From NCBI RefSeq assembly GCF_900116535.1, contig NZ_FPAU01000005.1:186001-250000 (forward strand): a stretch of 64,000 nt of DNA. The letters run 5' to 3'. A program made the translations under genes and the position numbers. The notes under the pieces were generated by a model. The model was not told the origin of the DNA. It worked only from the letters and a program-made list of their open reading frames with translations, and searched no databases. This DNA is from Kosakonia arachidis. GTDB lineage: Bacteria > Pseudomonadota > Gammaproteobacteria > Enterobacterales > Enterobacteriaceae. Shown one piece after another: positions 1-8,156 of the stretch (within the stretch, counting starts at the first letter, position 1; the number at the start of each line of letters is the position of its first letter).

Positions 1-489
1 GGTATCGAATGTCAGTGTCACTGGCAGCGCGAGGATATGGCTGGCGGCTTTAAAGCGCAGCATCGGCGCAAGTTTGCCGCAGTCCGTCTGGTCATTTTCT
101 ACCACCAGTGGCACCGGGCTGGTCAGCAGCCAGTCGCGCAGGGTTGCCAGTACCGCCTGATCGGTAAAATGGCCCAGCGAGACTTTCAGCCAGCGGGCTT
201 TCAGCGTGTGGGCTTCATGCAACAAAGCAGGTAAACGAGGATTGAGCGTGCCATCCGCCAGACACAGTGGCTCCGGCGCGGAGTAACAAGCTTGCAGGTT
301 GTGCATTTCAATGGCGAATGCCAGCGAGGGTAAATGGCCGATCTCCTCGCTGCTCAGCAGCTCGCGGCGGATTTCTACGCCGTCAGCTCCGGCGGTGGCG
401 ATAATGGGCAGCAGGGCCATCTGCCCGCCCATTGCGTGGATCGTGTCATGACCGTATGCGGCGGTAACAACGATAATTTTTCTCGGCAT
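1..489 (-). CDS. kguE: KguE-like sugar-phosphate isomerase/epimerase, 3' part cut by window edge
   Basis: The minus-strand frame opens with MPRKIIVVTAAYG at 489 and runs without a stop for 163 codons to the left edge, so the C-terminal part is missing. Seen: a TIM-barrel epimerase-type N-terminal half with GADGVEIRRELLSSEE and CYSAPEPL, which resemble the xylose-isomerase-like epimerases. Known: in Pseudomonas the kguE epimerase follows ptxS in the 2-ketogluconate operon (kguE-K-T-D). Here the frame lies 113 bp downstream of a PtxS-like regulator on the same strand, with a PtxS-type palindrome between them. Inference: this is the first gene of a 2-ketogluconate catabolic operon continuing to the left. 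The name rests mainly on context; a generic sugar-phosphate isomerase remains possible. Confidence 0.65.
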   Translation of the reverse strand, partial: MPRKIIVVTAAYGHDTIHAMGGQMALLPIIATAGADGVEIRRELLSSEEIGHLPSLAFAIEMHNLQACYSAPEPLCLADGTLNPRLPALLHEAHTLKARWLKVSLGHFTDQAVLATLRDWLLTSPVPLVVENDQTDCGKLAPMLRFKAASHILALPVTLTFDT

Positions 490-540
490 ACTCCGGCTCC
501 CCGGCAAAGACAGCAAATAGGTTCTGTCTTTAACGCTAGA

Positions 541-554
541 TGGAACCGGTTCCA
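541..554. promoter_or_regulatory. PtxS-type operator palindrome
   Basis: TGGAACCGGTTCCA is a perfect 14-bp palindrome 52 bp before the epimerase start codon and just past the regulator stop. The operator described for Pseudomonas PtxS is TGAAACCGGTTTCA, which differs at one symmetric position per half. It is placed to repress the kguE promoter until 2-ketogluconate is present (inference). Confidence 0.7.
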
Positions 555-602
555 AAGAAAAGTGCAGTATGCTGAATTTATGATCGCTATCACGCACTAT
601 CG

Positions 603-1619
603 TTAACGAGAGGTGGAGCCGCGAACGATCAGTTCGCCGGAAAAGAGTTGTTCACGTACCGTGTTGCTCTGGCCCTCAATGCGCCGCACCACTTGCTCTA
701 CAGCGGCATAACCGATTTGCCAGGTTGGTTGTTTGAGAGTGGTAATACCTACGCCCGCCAGCTCGGCCCATTCCAGCTCGTCAAAACCGAGCAGGCCAAT
801 GTCGCTGCCCCAGTTCAGGCCAATGCGTTTGAGTGAACGTGCTACCTGTAAGGTCAGCGCGCCGTTGGCGGAGATCACCGCTTTGCGCATCCCGCGGTGG
901 CGGGCATGGAACTGGCGCAGGGCATTGTCCATTAGTGCAGCTTCATGCAGCGGCACTTCGGCGTTTTCCGCCATCACGCCCGGATAGCGGGCGAGAGTAG
1001 CACGAAAGGCGCTAAGCCGCTCGCGGCGCGTGTTTACCGTTCCTAGCGGTTCGCTGAGAAAGAGCAACGCTTCAAAACCCTGCTCAATCAGGTGCTCTGT
1101 GGCCGTGGTGGCGGCCTGGGTATTATCCAGGCCGACCACATCGCAGGCGAAATCAGGGATTTTACGGTCAATCAGTACCATCGGCAGGGCGGATTGTTGC
1201 AGCCGGTTTAACCCCTCTTCACGCATGCCGACCGCATTCACTACGATACCTTCCACCTGATAACTGCGCAGCAAGTCGAGGTAATGCAGCTCCTGATCCA
1301 GCTCGTTATTGGTATTACAGACCAGCGGCGTAAACCCTTTTTCCCGGCAGGCAGCTTCTATGCCGCTTAGCACATGCACTGAATAGGGGTTGGTGATATC
1401 GGCGATGATCAGGCCGATAAGGCGGGTTCGACCACGTTTAAGACCGCGTGCCATCAGGCTTGGGCGATAATCCAGATCGGCAATGGCCTGCTCAATACGC
1501 GCCAACAAGGCAGCCGATAGCAGATGCTTTTCACCGTTAAGGTAACGTGAAATGCTGGTTTTCCCCGTTTTCGCTGCTTTTGCCACATCGCTAATGGTTG
1601 GGCGCGCTGTTTTCGCCAT
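603..1619 (-). CDS. ptxS: LacI-family regulator, PtxS-like (2-ketogluconate operon repressor)
   Basis: A 338-residue LacI/GalR protein. The helix-turn-helix lies near residues 8-27 (TISDVAKAAKTGKTSISRYL), followed by the hinge segment (DYRPSLMARGLKRGRTRLIG) and a periplasmic-binding-like effector domain ending in LIVRGSTSR. LKRGRTRLIG, ADITNPYSV and the C-terminal LIVRGST closely resemble Pseudomonas PtxS, the 2-ketogluconate-responsive repressor. I chose the ATG at 1619 because it starts MAKTARPTISDVAK at the usual distance from the HTH; an in-frame start 20 codons upstream is less likely. It lies upstream of and codirectional with the KguE-like gene, as in Pseudomonas. It is divergent from bisC across about 205 bp in which I see no second copy of the palindrome, so autoregulation is not supported. 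Confidence 0.82.
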   Translation of the reverse strand: MAKTARPTISDVAKAAKTGKTSISRYLNGEKHLLSAALLARIEQAIADLDYRPSLMARGLKRGRTRLIGLIIADITNPYSVHVLSGIEAACREKGFTPLVCNTNNELDQELHYLDLLRSYQVEGIVVNAVGMREEGLNRLQQSALPMVLIDRKIPDFACDVVGLDNTQAATTATEHLIEQGFEALLFLSEPLGTVNTRRERLSAFRATLARYPGVMAENAEVPLHEAALMDNALRQFHARHRGMRKAVISANGALTLQVARSLKRIGLNWGSDIGLLGFDELEWAELAGVGITTLKQPTWQIGYAAVEQVVRRIEGQSNTVREQLFSGELIVRGSTSR

Positions 1620-1824
1620 TGCTGCTTCCCTCGCCGTAAATGATTGCCCACACCTTAGCGCGAAATCGCGGGCAATCAAGCACTAACACACGCATATTGC
1701 CCGGAGTGAACGCGTAATGACGTTTAATTCTTTGCGATTACACTGCTGCTGTGGATGATAGAGCAAACAGAACATCAGAGCGGCATTGTGCCGCCATCAC
1801 CTGCAAGCTATTCAGGAGCGCGCT

Positions 1825-4155
1825 TTGGCAAACCCTGCTATCAAAACAGTTCTTACGGCGGCCCACTGGGGGCCGATACTGGTCGATACCGACGGTGAAA
1901 ATGTGCTCGCTTCCCGCGGCGCGTTACCGACTCGCCACCCTAACTCACTGCAAACCGTGGTACAGGAGCAGGTACACAGCCCGACGCGCGTGCGCTTCCC
2001 GATGGTACGCAAAGGCTTTCTCGCTTCGCCGTCAAATCCGCAGGGGGTTCGCGGGCAGGACGAATTTGTGCGCGTGAGCTGGGACGATGCGCTGGCGCTG
2101 ATCCACGCTCAGCACAAGCGAATCCGCGACAGCTACGGCCCGTCGTCTATTTTTGCTGGCTCCTATGGTTGGCGATCTAACGGCGTACTGCATAAAGCGG
2201 CGACGCTGCTGCAACGCTATATGAGCCTGGCGGGCGGTTACACGGGTCATCTGGGTGACTATTCCACCGGCGCGGCACAGGCAATCATGCCGCACATCGT
2301 CGGCAGCAACGAAGTTTATCAGCAGCAGACCAGCTGGCCGTTGATTCTGGAGCATAGTGAGGTGGTGGTACTGTGGAGTGCGAACCCGCTCAACACCCTG
2401 AAAATTGCCTGGAATGCGACCGACGAACAGGGCATTCCTTACTTTGATGCGCTGCGTAAAAGCGGGAAACGGGTGATCTGTATCGATCCGATGCGATCGG
2501 AAACCGTCGATTTCTTTGGTGACAGCATGGAGTGGATTGCTCCGCATATGGGAACCGACGTCGCCCTGATGCTGGGCATTGCCCATACTCTGGTGGAAAA
2601 TGGCTGGCAGGATGACGACTTCCTGGTCCGCTGCACAGAAGGTTACCCCACGTTTGCCGCCTACCTGACCGGCGAGCAGGACGGCACGGCGAAAACGGCT
2701 GAATGGGCAGCCGCAATTTGCGGCATCGATGCGGCTAAAATCCGCGAGCTTGCGCAACTTTTCCATGAAAACACCACAATGCTGATGTCCGGCTGGGGTA
2801 TGCAGCGCCAGCAGTATGGTGAGCAGAAACACTGGATGCTGGTCACGCTCGCCGCCATGATCGGGCAGATTGGCACGCCCGGTGGCGGTTTTGGTCTCTC
2901 TTACCATTTTGCCAACGGTGGTAACCCGACGCGGCGCGCAGCTGTTCTGGCGTCGATGCAGGGCACGGTGCAGGACGGCGTTGACGCGGTGGATAAAATC
3001 CCGGTTGCCCGTATCGTGGAAGCGCTGGAAAACCCCGGCGCGCCTTATCAGCACAATGGTATGGACAGGCACTTTCCACAGATCCGTTTTGTCTGGTGGG
3101 CAGGCGGCGCGAATTTCACCCATCATCAGGATACCAATCGCTTGATCCGCGCCTGGCAGAATCCGGATCTGGTGGTGATTTCGGAGTGTTTCTGGACCGC
3201 GGCAGCGAAGCATGCGGACATCGTTCTGCCTGCCACCACCTCGTTTGAGCGCAACGATCTGACGATGACCGGCGATTACAGTAATCAACATCTGGTGCCG
3301 ATGAAGCGCGTGGTCGCTCCGCAGTATGAAGCGCGCGATGACTGGGAGGTGTTTGCCGAACTGAGCGAGCGCTGGGAAACAGGTGGCCGCGAGCGCTTTA
3401 CTGAAGGCAAAAGCGAACTTCAGTGGCTGGAAACTTTTTACAATATTGCTGCTGAGCGTGGTGTCAGTCAGCAGGTGACACTACCGCCGTTTGCCGAATT
3501 CTGGGAAGCAAATCAGCTGATTGAGATGCCGGAAAGCGAGCAGAACGGCCGTTTTGTGCGCTTTGCAGATTTCCGTCGTGACCCTGCACACTTCCCGCTG
3601 AAAACACCGAGCGGCAAAATCGAAATCTTCTCGGAGCGCATTCGCAGCTTTGGCTACGCTGACTGTCCACCGCATCCGATGTGGCTGGAGCCAGACGAAT
3701 GGCACGGTAATGCCGAACCGGATCAGTTGCAGGTGCTGTCGGCCCATCCGGCGCATCGCCTGCACAGCCAGCTTAACTTTACCCGTTTACGTGAACTGTA
3801 CGCCGTTGCAGGCCGCGAGCCCATTACCCTGCATCCCGCGGATGCGCAGGCGCGCGGAATTGTCGCTGGCGATGTCGTGCGCGTCTGGAATGCGCGTGGA
3901 CAGGTCCTGGCAGGGGCGGTAGTAACCGAGGGTATCAAGCCTGGCGTGATCTGTATTCACGAAGGTGCCTGGCCGGATCTGGAGCCTGCGGCGGGCGGTA
4001 TCTGTAAAAACGGCGCCGTGAATGTGCTGACCAAAGATCTGCCCAGCTCGCGTCTGGGCAATGGATGTTCAGGAAACACGGCGCTGGCATGGGTAGAGAA
4101 ATATACCGGTCCGGCGCTTACGCTGACGGCCTTTGATCCGCCTGCCAGTTCATGA
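1825..4155 (+). CDS. bisC: Biotin sulfoxide reductase (molybdopterin enzyme)
   Basis: A 776-residue cytoplasmic reductase of the DMSO/TMAO reductase family. It reduces biotin sulfoxide, and in E. coli also methionine sulfoxide, using a bis-MGD molybdenum cofactor. Close to E. coli BisC (777 aa) throughout. The family's Mo-ligand serine sits in [12 protein letters not shown] (about residue 147). There is no Tat signal and no N-terminal Fe-S cysteine motif, as expected for BisC. Start choice: TTG at 1825 gives [17 protein letters not shown], which lines up with the E. coli N-terminus, and AGGAG lies 7 nt upstream. An ATG 13 codons earlier has no comparable site. The 3' end overlaps yiaC on the other strand by 38 bp. 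Confidence 0.93.
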   Translation: MANPAIKTVLTAAHWGPILVDTDGENVLASRGALPTRHPNSLQTVVQEQVHSPTRVRFPMVRKGFLASPSNPQGVRGQDEFVRVSWDDALALIHAQHKRIRDSYGPSSIFAGSYGWRSNGVLHKAATLLQRYMSLAGGYTGHLGDYSTGAAQAIMPHIVGSNEVYQQQTSWPLILEHSEVVVLWSANPLNTLKIAWNATDEQGIPYFDALRKSGKRVICIDPMRSETVDFFGDSMEWIAPHMGTDVALMLGIAHTLVENGWQDDDFLVRCTEGYPTFAAYLTGEQDGTAKTAEWAAAICGIDAAKIRELAQLFHENTTMLMSGWGMQRQQYGEQKHWMLVTLAAMIGQIGTPGGGFGLSYHFANGGNPTRRAAVLASMQGTVQDGVDAVDKIPVARIVEALENPGAPYQHNGMDRHFPQIRFVWWAGGANFTHHQDTNRLIRAWQNPDLVVISECFWTAAAKHADIVLPATTSFERNDLTMTGDYSNQHLVPMKRVVAPQYEARDDWEVFAELSERWETGGRERFTEGKSELQWLETFYNIAAERGVSQQVTLPPFAEFWEANQLIEMPESEQNGRFVRFADFRRDPAHFPLKTPSGKIEIFSERIRSFGYADCPPHPMWLEPDEWHGNAEPDQLQVLSAHPAHRLHSQLNFTRLRELYAVAGREPITLHPADAQARGIVAGDVVRVWNARGQVLAGAVVTEGIKPGVICIHEGAWPDLEPAAGGICKNGAVNVLTKDLPSSRLGNGCSGNTALAWVEKYTGPALTLTAFDPPASS

Positions 4156-4564
4156 TCCACGTCGGGTGGCGAGTCTCTTCCTGCCAGGCGCTCTCTTCAA
4201 TACGAAAGCCCTGTGCATGGTAGAACTTCACCGCCCGTTCGTTTTTCTGATATACCTCCAGGCTTAGCCAACGAAAGCGCTGTTTGACGTGATCCATCAG
4301 CGCTTTGCCAATTCCCTGACCGATGGCGGCGGGGCGCACGAACAGCGCCCCGATAAATTGTTCATCCATCACGCTGATAAACCCTTCCAGTTCGCCATTC
4401 ACTTCCCAGACCCAGGTTTTCGCCGACGGGAGATAGGCATTACGCACCAGCGCTTCGCTCTCCTGCCAGTAGCGCGTGTCGATAAATGGATGAGCAAAAC
4501 AGGTGCTTTCCATCCACAGCGTCAGCAGCGGCGAGAGATCCTGGCTATGCCACGCGCGGATCAT
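4118..4564 (-). CDS. yiaC: GNAT acetyltransferase YiaC
   Basis: A 148-residue single-domain GNAT protein. The acetyl-CoA loop is seen at [16 protein letters not shown] (family Q/RxxGxG/A), followed by [19 protein letters not shown], the usual beta5-alpha4 region. It matches E. coli YiaC in length and in the C-terminal TWIMNW. In E. coli YiaC has been reported as a protein lysine acetyltransferase. The start overlaps the end of tag by 20 bp, so the two are probably co-transcribed and translationally coupled, as in E. coli. The 3' end runs 38 bp into bisC on the opposite strand. Confidence 0.9.
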   Translation of the reverse strand: MIRAWHSQDLSPLLTLWMESTCFAHPFIDTRYWQESEALVRNAYLPSAKTWVWEVNGELEGFISVMDEQFIGALFVRPAAIGQGIGKALMDHVKQRFRWLSLEVYQKNERAVKFYHAQGFRIEESAWQEETRHPTWIMNWQADQRPSA

Positions 4565-5123
4565 GCATACCTCCCGGGTGGCAAAAGCAGCCGGTTATAT
4601 GGTCATTGACCAGACCGCAGGCCTGCATAAACGAGTAGCAAATGGTGGTGCCGACAAATTTGAAGCCGCGTTTTTTCAGCGCCTTTGATAAAGCGTCTGA
4701 CGCCGCTGTCGAGGTTGGAATTTCGCTGAGCGTCGCAGCCTGGGTGATTTGCGGCGTGTTACCGACAAACCCCCAGACAAATTCTGAAAATGACTCGCCG
4801 TTTTGCGACATTGCCAGGTATGCGCGGGCATTGCCAATAATGGCTTCTATCTTGCCGCGATGGCGAATGATGCCGGCATTTTGCAGCAGAATTTCCACAT
4901 CTTTTTCGCTCATCGCCGCCACGCGTTCTGGCTCGAATTGATAAAACGCCGCGCGATAATTTTCCCGTTTTTTCAATACGGTAATCCACGATAATCCAGC
5001 TTGTTGCCCTTCCAGGCAGATCATTTCAAACAGCTTTTTACCGTCCCTTTGCGCGACGCCCCACTCGGTATCATGGTACGTGAGATATAGAGGATCCTGA
5101 GTAACCCAACCACAACGCTGCAT
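4545..5123 (-). CDS. tag: DNA-3-methyladenine glycosylase I
   Basis: A 192-residue constitutive glycosylase that removes 3-methyladenine from DNA (base excision repair). Seen: MQRCGWV start, catalytic-region LEGQQAGLSW with Glu38, and the four zinc ligands of the family, Cys4, His17, His175 and Cys179. The E. coli protein has 187 residues; the last few here differ. The ATG at 5123 is chosen because Cys4 then falls in its conserved position; the longer frame upstream is not conserved. It is divergent from yhjY and overlaps yiaC by 20 bp. Confidence 0.95.
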   Translation of the reverse strand: MQRCGWVTQDPLYLTYHDTEWGVAQRDGKKLFEMICLEGQQAGLSWITVLKKRENYRAAFYQFEPERVAAMSEKDVEILLQNAGIIRHRGKIEAIIGNARAYLAMSQNGESFSEFVWGFVGNTPQITQAATLSEIPTSTAASDALSKALKKRGFKFVGTTICYSFMQACGLVNDHITGCFCHPGGMHDPRVA

Positions 5124-5269
5124 ATTCTTACTCCATTTATGCCTGGTAAAATAAACGTCCGCCTGCCTTGACGCGCACACCAGAAAGACAATATTTAGTA
5201 AAGGGCACTAGCCCATAAACAATGATAACGAATACGCCGGATTCGGCTCTTTTCTGGAGTCGCAACTTG

Positions 5270-5959
5270 ATGAAAATAAAAAACAGTGGCCTTTCGCTGG
5301 CGCTGCTGCCTGCGTGTCTGCTTTTTGCTCAGCCTGCGGTGGCGTGGCAGCAAGAATATATTTTTACCGACCCGCAAAGTAACGCGACCGAACGCTATAC
5401 CTGGGATAGCGAACGACAACCACGTTATAACGATATTCTGGAAGAGCGCATCCGCTCTGCGCAAAATTCGCCGGGTATCGCCCTGAATTTGCCGGATGAC
5501 ACACCGTTAGATCCGATCACCACCATGAGTATTGGCTTGAATATTCCACTGGTCAGCAGCGTTACCACCGGTCCGGTTGCGGCCTGGCATTATGATGGCT
5601 CAACCACGTCAATGTATAACGAATTTGGCGACAGTGCGACCACCGTCCCGTACAGCGATCCCTTGTGGCATGCCAGTATTAGCTCGCTTGGATGGCGCCT
5701 TGATAGCCGTTTTGGCGACCTTCGCCCGTGGGCGAAAATCAGTTTCAATCAGCAGTTCGGTGATAATGTCTGGAAAAGCCAATCCGGGCTTACTCGCTTA
5801 ATGGCGGCGAATCAGTACGGTAACTGGATGGATGTGGCCTTAGGTGCCGATATGCTGTTGAACCCACACCTTGCCGCTTATGCGTCGTTATCGCAGTCGG
5901 ACAATGTAACGCCGGGGCAGCATTATTTATACAGCATGGGCGTTAGCGCGCGTTTTTGA
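5270..5959 (+). CDS. yhjY: Outer-membrane beta-barrel protein YhjY
   Basis: A 229-residue exported protein. The signal peptide (MKIKNSG, then a hydrophobic run to QPAVA) is probably cut after Ala25. The mature part alternates polar and hydrophobic residues (SISSLGWRLDSRFGDLRPWAKISF, in strand-like stretches) and ends in Phe after a last strand, as in outer-membrane barrels and autotransporter-like lipase domains. E. coli has yhjY at the same place beside tag. The start at 5270 has GGAG 10 nt upstream and is followed directly by the signal peptide. The molecular role is unknown. A 7-bp inverted repeat (AAGAAAC/GTTTCTT, 5989-6014) follows the stop. Confidence 0.82.
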   Translation: MKIKNSGLSLALLPACLLFAQPAVAWQQEYIFTDPQSNATERYTWDSERQPRYNDILEERIRSAQNSPGIALNLPDDTPLDPITTMSIGLNIPLVSSVTTGPVAAWHYDGSTTSMYNEFGDSATTVPYSDPLWHASISSLGWRLDSRFGDLRPWAKISFNQQFGDNVWKSQSGLTRLMAANQYGNWMDVALGADMLLNPHLAAYASLSQSDNVTPGQHYLYSMGVSARF

Positions 5960-6089
5960 AGCACACTTAAAACAAACTTTTCACACTTAAGAAACAATAG
6001 CTGTCGCGTTTCTTATTGATAGTATGTACTGACTAACATTGATTTATTGATGGCCTGAAATTTCACTGTGTCATTCATTCCCGCTTAGA

Positions 6090-6146
6090 TGCATTTCATT
6101 CCCCACCGGCTGCATTTCATGCCTTTTTTCACCCGGCATGAAATGC
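6090..6146 (+). promoter_or_regulatory. YpdB-type response-regulator repeats before yhjX
   Basis: Two direct copies of TGCATTTCAT at 6090-6099 and 6111-6120 are separated by 11 bp. Known: in E. coli the LytTR regulator YpdB activates yhjX through tandem GGCATTTCAT motifs with the same 11-bp spacing. A third copy lies inverted (ATGAAATGC) at 6138-6146, about 58 bp before the yhjX start. Inference: yhjX is induced here by a YpdA/YpdB-like pyruvate-sensing pair encoded elsewhere. Confidence 0.82.
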
Positions 6147-6203
6147 GCTTCGTTATGGTTGTCGGCAGTGAAACTTCTCTTTTATTTCTGCAGGACAACT
6201 GCC

Positions 6204-7406
6204 ATGAAAACTTCAACTGCTAATCACACACGCTGGCTGACACTGATCGGTACCATTATTACGCAATTCGCGTTAGGGTCTGTTTATACCTGGAGCCTGT
6301 TCAACAGCTCGCTGGCGGAAAAACTGAACGAGCCCGTCAGTCAGATTGCGTTCTCTTTCGGTTTGTTGAGCCTTGGCCTTGCGCTCTCGTCCTCTATTGC
6401 TGGGAAATTGCAGGAACGCTTTGGCGTGAAACGCGTCACCATGGCTTCCGGTATTCTGCTGGGTCTGGGGTTCTTCCTGACCGCGCACTCCAACAACCTG
6501 TTGATGCTGTGGATGAGCGCAGGTGTGCTGGTGGGTCTGGCCGATGGTGCGGGTTATCTGTTAACGCTCTCCAACTGCGTGAAATGGTTCCCGGAACGTA
6601 AAGGCCTGATTTCTGCCTTCTCTATTGGTTCTTACGGCCTCGGCAGCCTCGGTTTTAAATTCATCGACAGCCAGTTGCTGGCAAGTGTTGGCCTGGAAAA
6701 AACTTTTGTTATCTGGGGTCTGATTGCGCTGGTGATGATTGTCTTTGGTGCAACTCTGATGACCGATGCGCCGCAACAGAAAGTCGCTACCGTGAATGGC
6801 GTTGTTGAAAACGACTTTACCCTGGCGCAGTCCATGCGCAAACCACAATACTGGATGCTGGCCGTGATGTTCCTCACAGCTTGCATGAGCGGACTGTATG
6901 TGATTGGTGTTGCAAAAGATATCGCCCAGGGCATGGTTCATCTGGATATAGTAACAGCGGCGAATGCGGTCACTATTATCTCCATTGCTAACCTCAGCGG
7001 CCGCCTGGTTCTTGGCATCCTGTCGGACAAAATCTCCCGCATCCGTGTGATTACTATCGGTCAGGTGATTTCGCTGGTCGGTATGGCTGCTTTGCTGTTC
7101 GCACCGCTGAATGCGACCACGTTCTTCGCAGCCATTGCCTGTGTCGCTTTTAACTTCGGCGGTACGATCACCGTGTTCCCGTCGCTGGTCAGCGAGTTCT
7201 TTGGCCTCAACAACCTGGCGAAAAACTACGGAGTGATTTACCTGGGCTTCGGTATCGGCAGTATCTGTGGTTCGCTGATTGCATCGGTGTTTGGCGGCTT
7301 CTATGTCACCTTCTGCGTTATCTTCGCACTGCTGATTCTTTCGCTGGCGCTCTCCACTACCATTCGTCAGCCGCAGCGTAGCGTCTATAAAGAAGCGCAC
7401 GCCTGA
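6204..7406 (+). CDS. yhjX: MFS transporter YhjX (oxalate/formate antiporter-like family)
   Basis: A 400-residue inner-membrane protein with about 12 hydrophobic segments, nearly colinear with E. coli YhjX (RWLTLIGTIITQFALGSVYTW at the start, LSTTIRQP at the end). In E. coli it is the main target of the pyruvate-responsive YpdA/YpdB system and is thought to take part in pyruvate transport; the substrate cannot be read from sequence. Start chosen at 6204, where MKTSTANHTRW aligns with the E. coli N-terminus and AGGA precedes; the frame extends 22 codons upstream, but that part covers the inverted YpdB-like motif and is not protein-like. A GC-stem terminator follows. Confidence 0.92.
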   Translation: MKTSTANHTRWLTLIGTIITQFALGSVYTWSLFNSSLAEKLNEPVSQIAFSFGLLSLGLALSSSIAGKLQERFGVKRVTMASGILLGLGFFLTAHSNNLLMLWMSAGVLVGLADGAGYLLTLSNCVKWFPERKGLISAFSIGSYGLGSLGFKFIDSQLLASVGLEKTFVIWGLIALVMIVFGATLMTDAPQQKVATVNGVVENDFTLAQSMRKPQYWMLAVMFLTACMSGLYVIGVAKDIAQGMVHLDIVTAANAVTIISIANLSGRLVLGILSDKISRIRVITIGQVISLVGMAALLFAPLNATTFFAAIACVAFNFGGTITVFPSLVSEFFGLNNLAKNYGVIYLGFGIGSICGSLIASVFGGFYVTFCVIFALLILSLALSTTIRQPQRSVYKEAHA

Positions 7407-7426
7407 TCTAACCGACAAATAATATG

Positions 7427-7451
7427 AAAAGCCGTCGTCTTGACGGTTTTT
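7427..7451 (+). terminator. Rho-independent terminator of yhjX
   Basis: A 10-bp stem (one G-U pair), AAAAGCCGTC and GACGGTTTTT, with a 5-nt loop starts 21 bp after the yhjX stop and ends in a T run. Confidence 0.75.
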
Positions 7452-7526
7452 CTGTCTCTGCCACCAACCTTCTCCAGAGCGTCTATCCTTATTGGTCAGG
7501 TTCTTCCCTACTGAAGGAGTTTATAG

Positions 7527-7958
7527 ATGTCTTTAGAAAAAGTGGTTTATCGTGCTAAAGCAAAAGCAACCGGTGGCCGTGATGGTCGTGCCACCTCCTC
7601 TGACGGCGTTCTGGATGTAAAACTTGGCGTACCCAAAGAGATGGGCGGTGCTGGCGGTGAAGTCACTAACCCGGAGCAGCTTTTTGCCGCAGGTTATTCA
7701 GCCTGTTTCCTTGGCGCGCTGAAACATGTTGCCTCGGTAGAGAAAAAGAAAGTACCGCAGGATGCTTACATTGAAGGGCAAGTTGGCATTGGCCCGCTAC
7801 CGACCGGTTTTGGTATTGAAGCGCAGCTGGATATTCACCTGCCGGGCATGGATCATCAGGAAGCTGAAGCGCTGGTGCAAAAAGCCCATATTGTGTGTCC
7901 TTACTCCAACGCAACGCGTGGCAATATTGACGTAAAACTTAACGTGATCACCTCCTGA
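7527..7958 (+). CDS. ohr: Organic hydroperoxide resistance protein (Ohr, OsmC superfamily)
   Basis: A 143-residue thiol peroxidase that reduces organic and lipid hydroperoxides. Seen: the two active cysteines in family context, [13 protein letters not shown] (Cys60) and [13 protein letters not shown] (Cys124), plus the N-terminal [13 protein letters not shown] with the conserved arginine. No OhrR (MarR) regulator gene lies beside it, which is the usual partner, so control is not visible. It is not part of the E. coli K-12 order here and sits alone between yhjX and eptB. Ohr rather than OsmC is favoured by the length and the [26 protein letters not shown] stretch (shown abbreviated). Confidence 0.9.
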   Translation: MSLEKVVYRAKAKATGGRDGRATSSDGVLDVKLGVPKEMGGAGGEVTNPEQLFAAGYSACFLGALKHVASVEKKKVPQDAYIEGQVGIGPLPTGFGIEAQLDIHLPGMDHQEAEALVQKAHIVCPYSNATRGNIDVKLNVITS

Positions 7959-7986
7959 TAGCGCCTTTTAGTGCTAATTTTCTGAC

Positions 7987-8019
7987 ACCAGCCATGTATT
8001 TATAAAATATATGGCTGGT
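7987..8019. terminator. Hairpin after ohr
   Basis: ACCAGCCATGTATT and AATATATGGCTGGT form a 14-bp stem (one G-T pair) around a 5-nt loop, 29 bp after the ohr stop. There is only a short T-rich tail, so termination strength is uncertain. A second, smaller hairpin followed by six T (CCTGAGTCAGG, about 8117-8133) lies just before eptB. Confidence 0.6.
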
Positions 8020-8156
8020 TAAGCTTTCCGCATGACACTTTTCCGCCCCGCTATGGTCTACTTACCACGCTTCAGAAGTTTCCGGTGTTAACTTCCGCTG
8101 CTAATTAATAGCCTGCCTGAGTCAGGTTTTTTCCCTTTAGTTGTCGAGTTGCTTGC

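Noticed and set aside
2032-3291. 419-codon open frame antisense to bisC
   Set aside because: It lies wholly inside bisC, which is conserved along its length; the antisense product has no domain-like pattern and is rich in His, Arg and Gln, as expected of a GC-rich shadow frame.
6561-7418. 285-codon frame antisense to yhjX
   Set aside because: Shadow of a conserved transporter; composition (many Asn, His, Gln) is not protein-like and there is no start signal.
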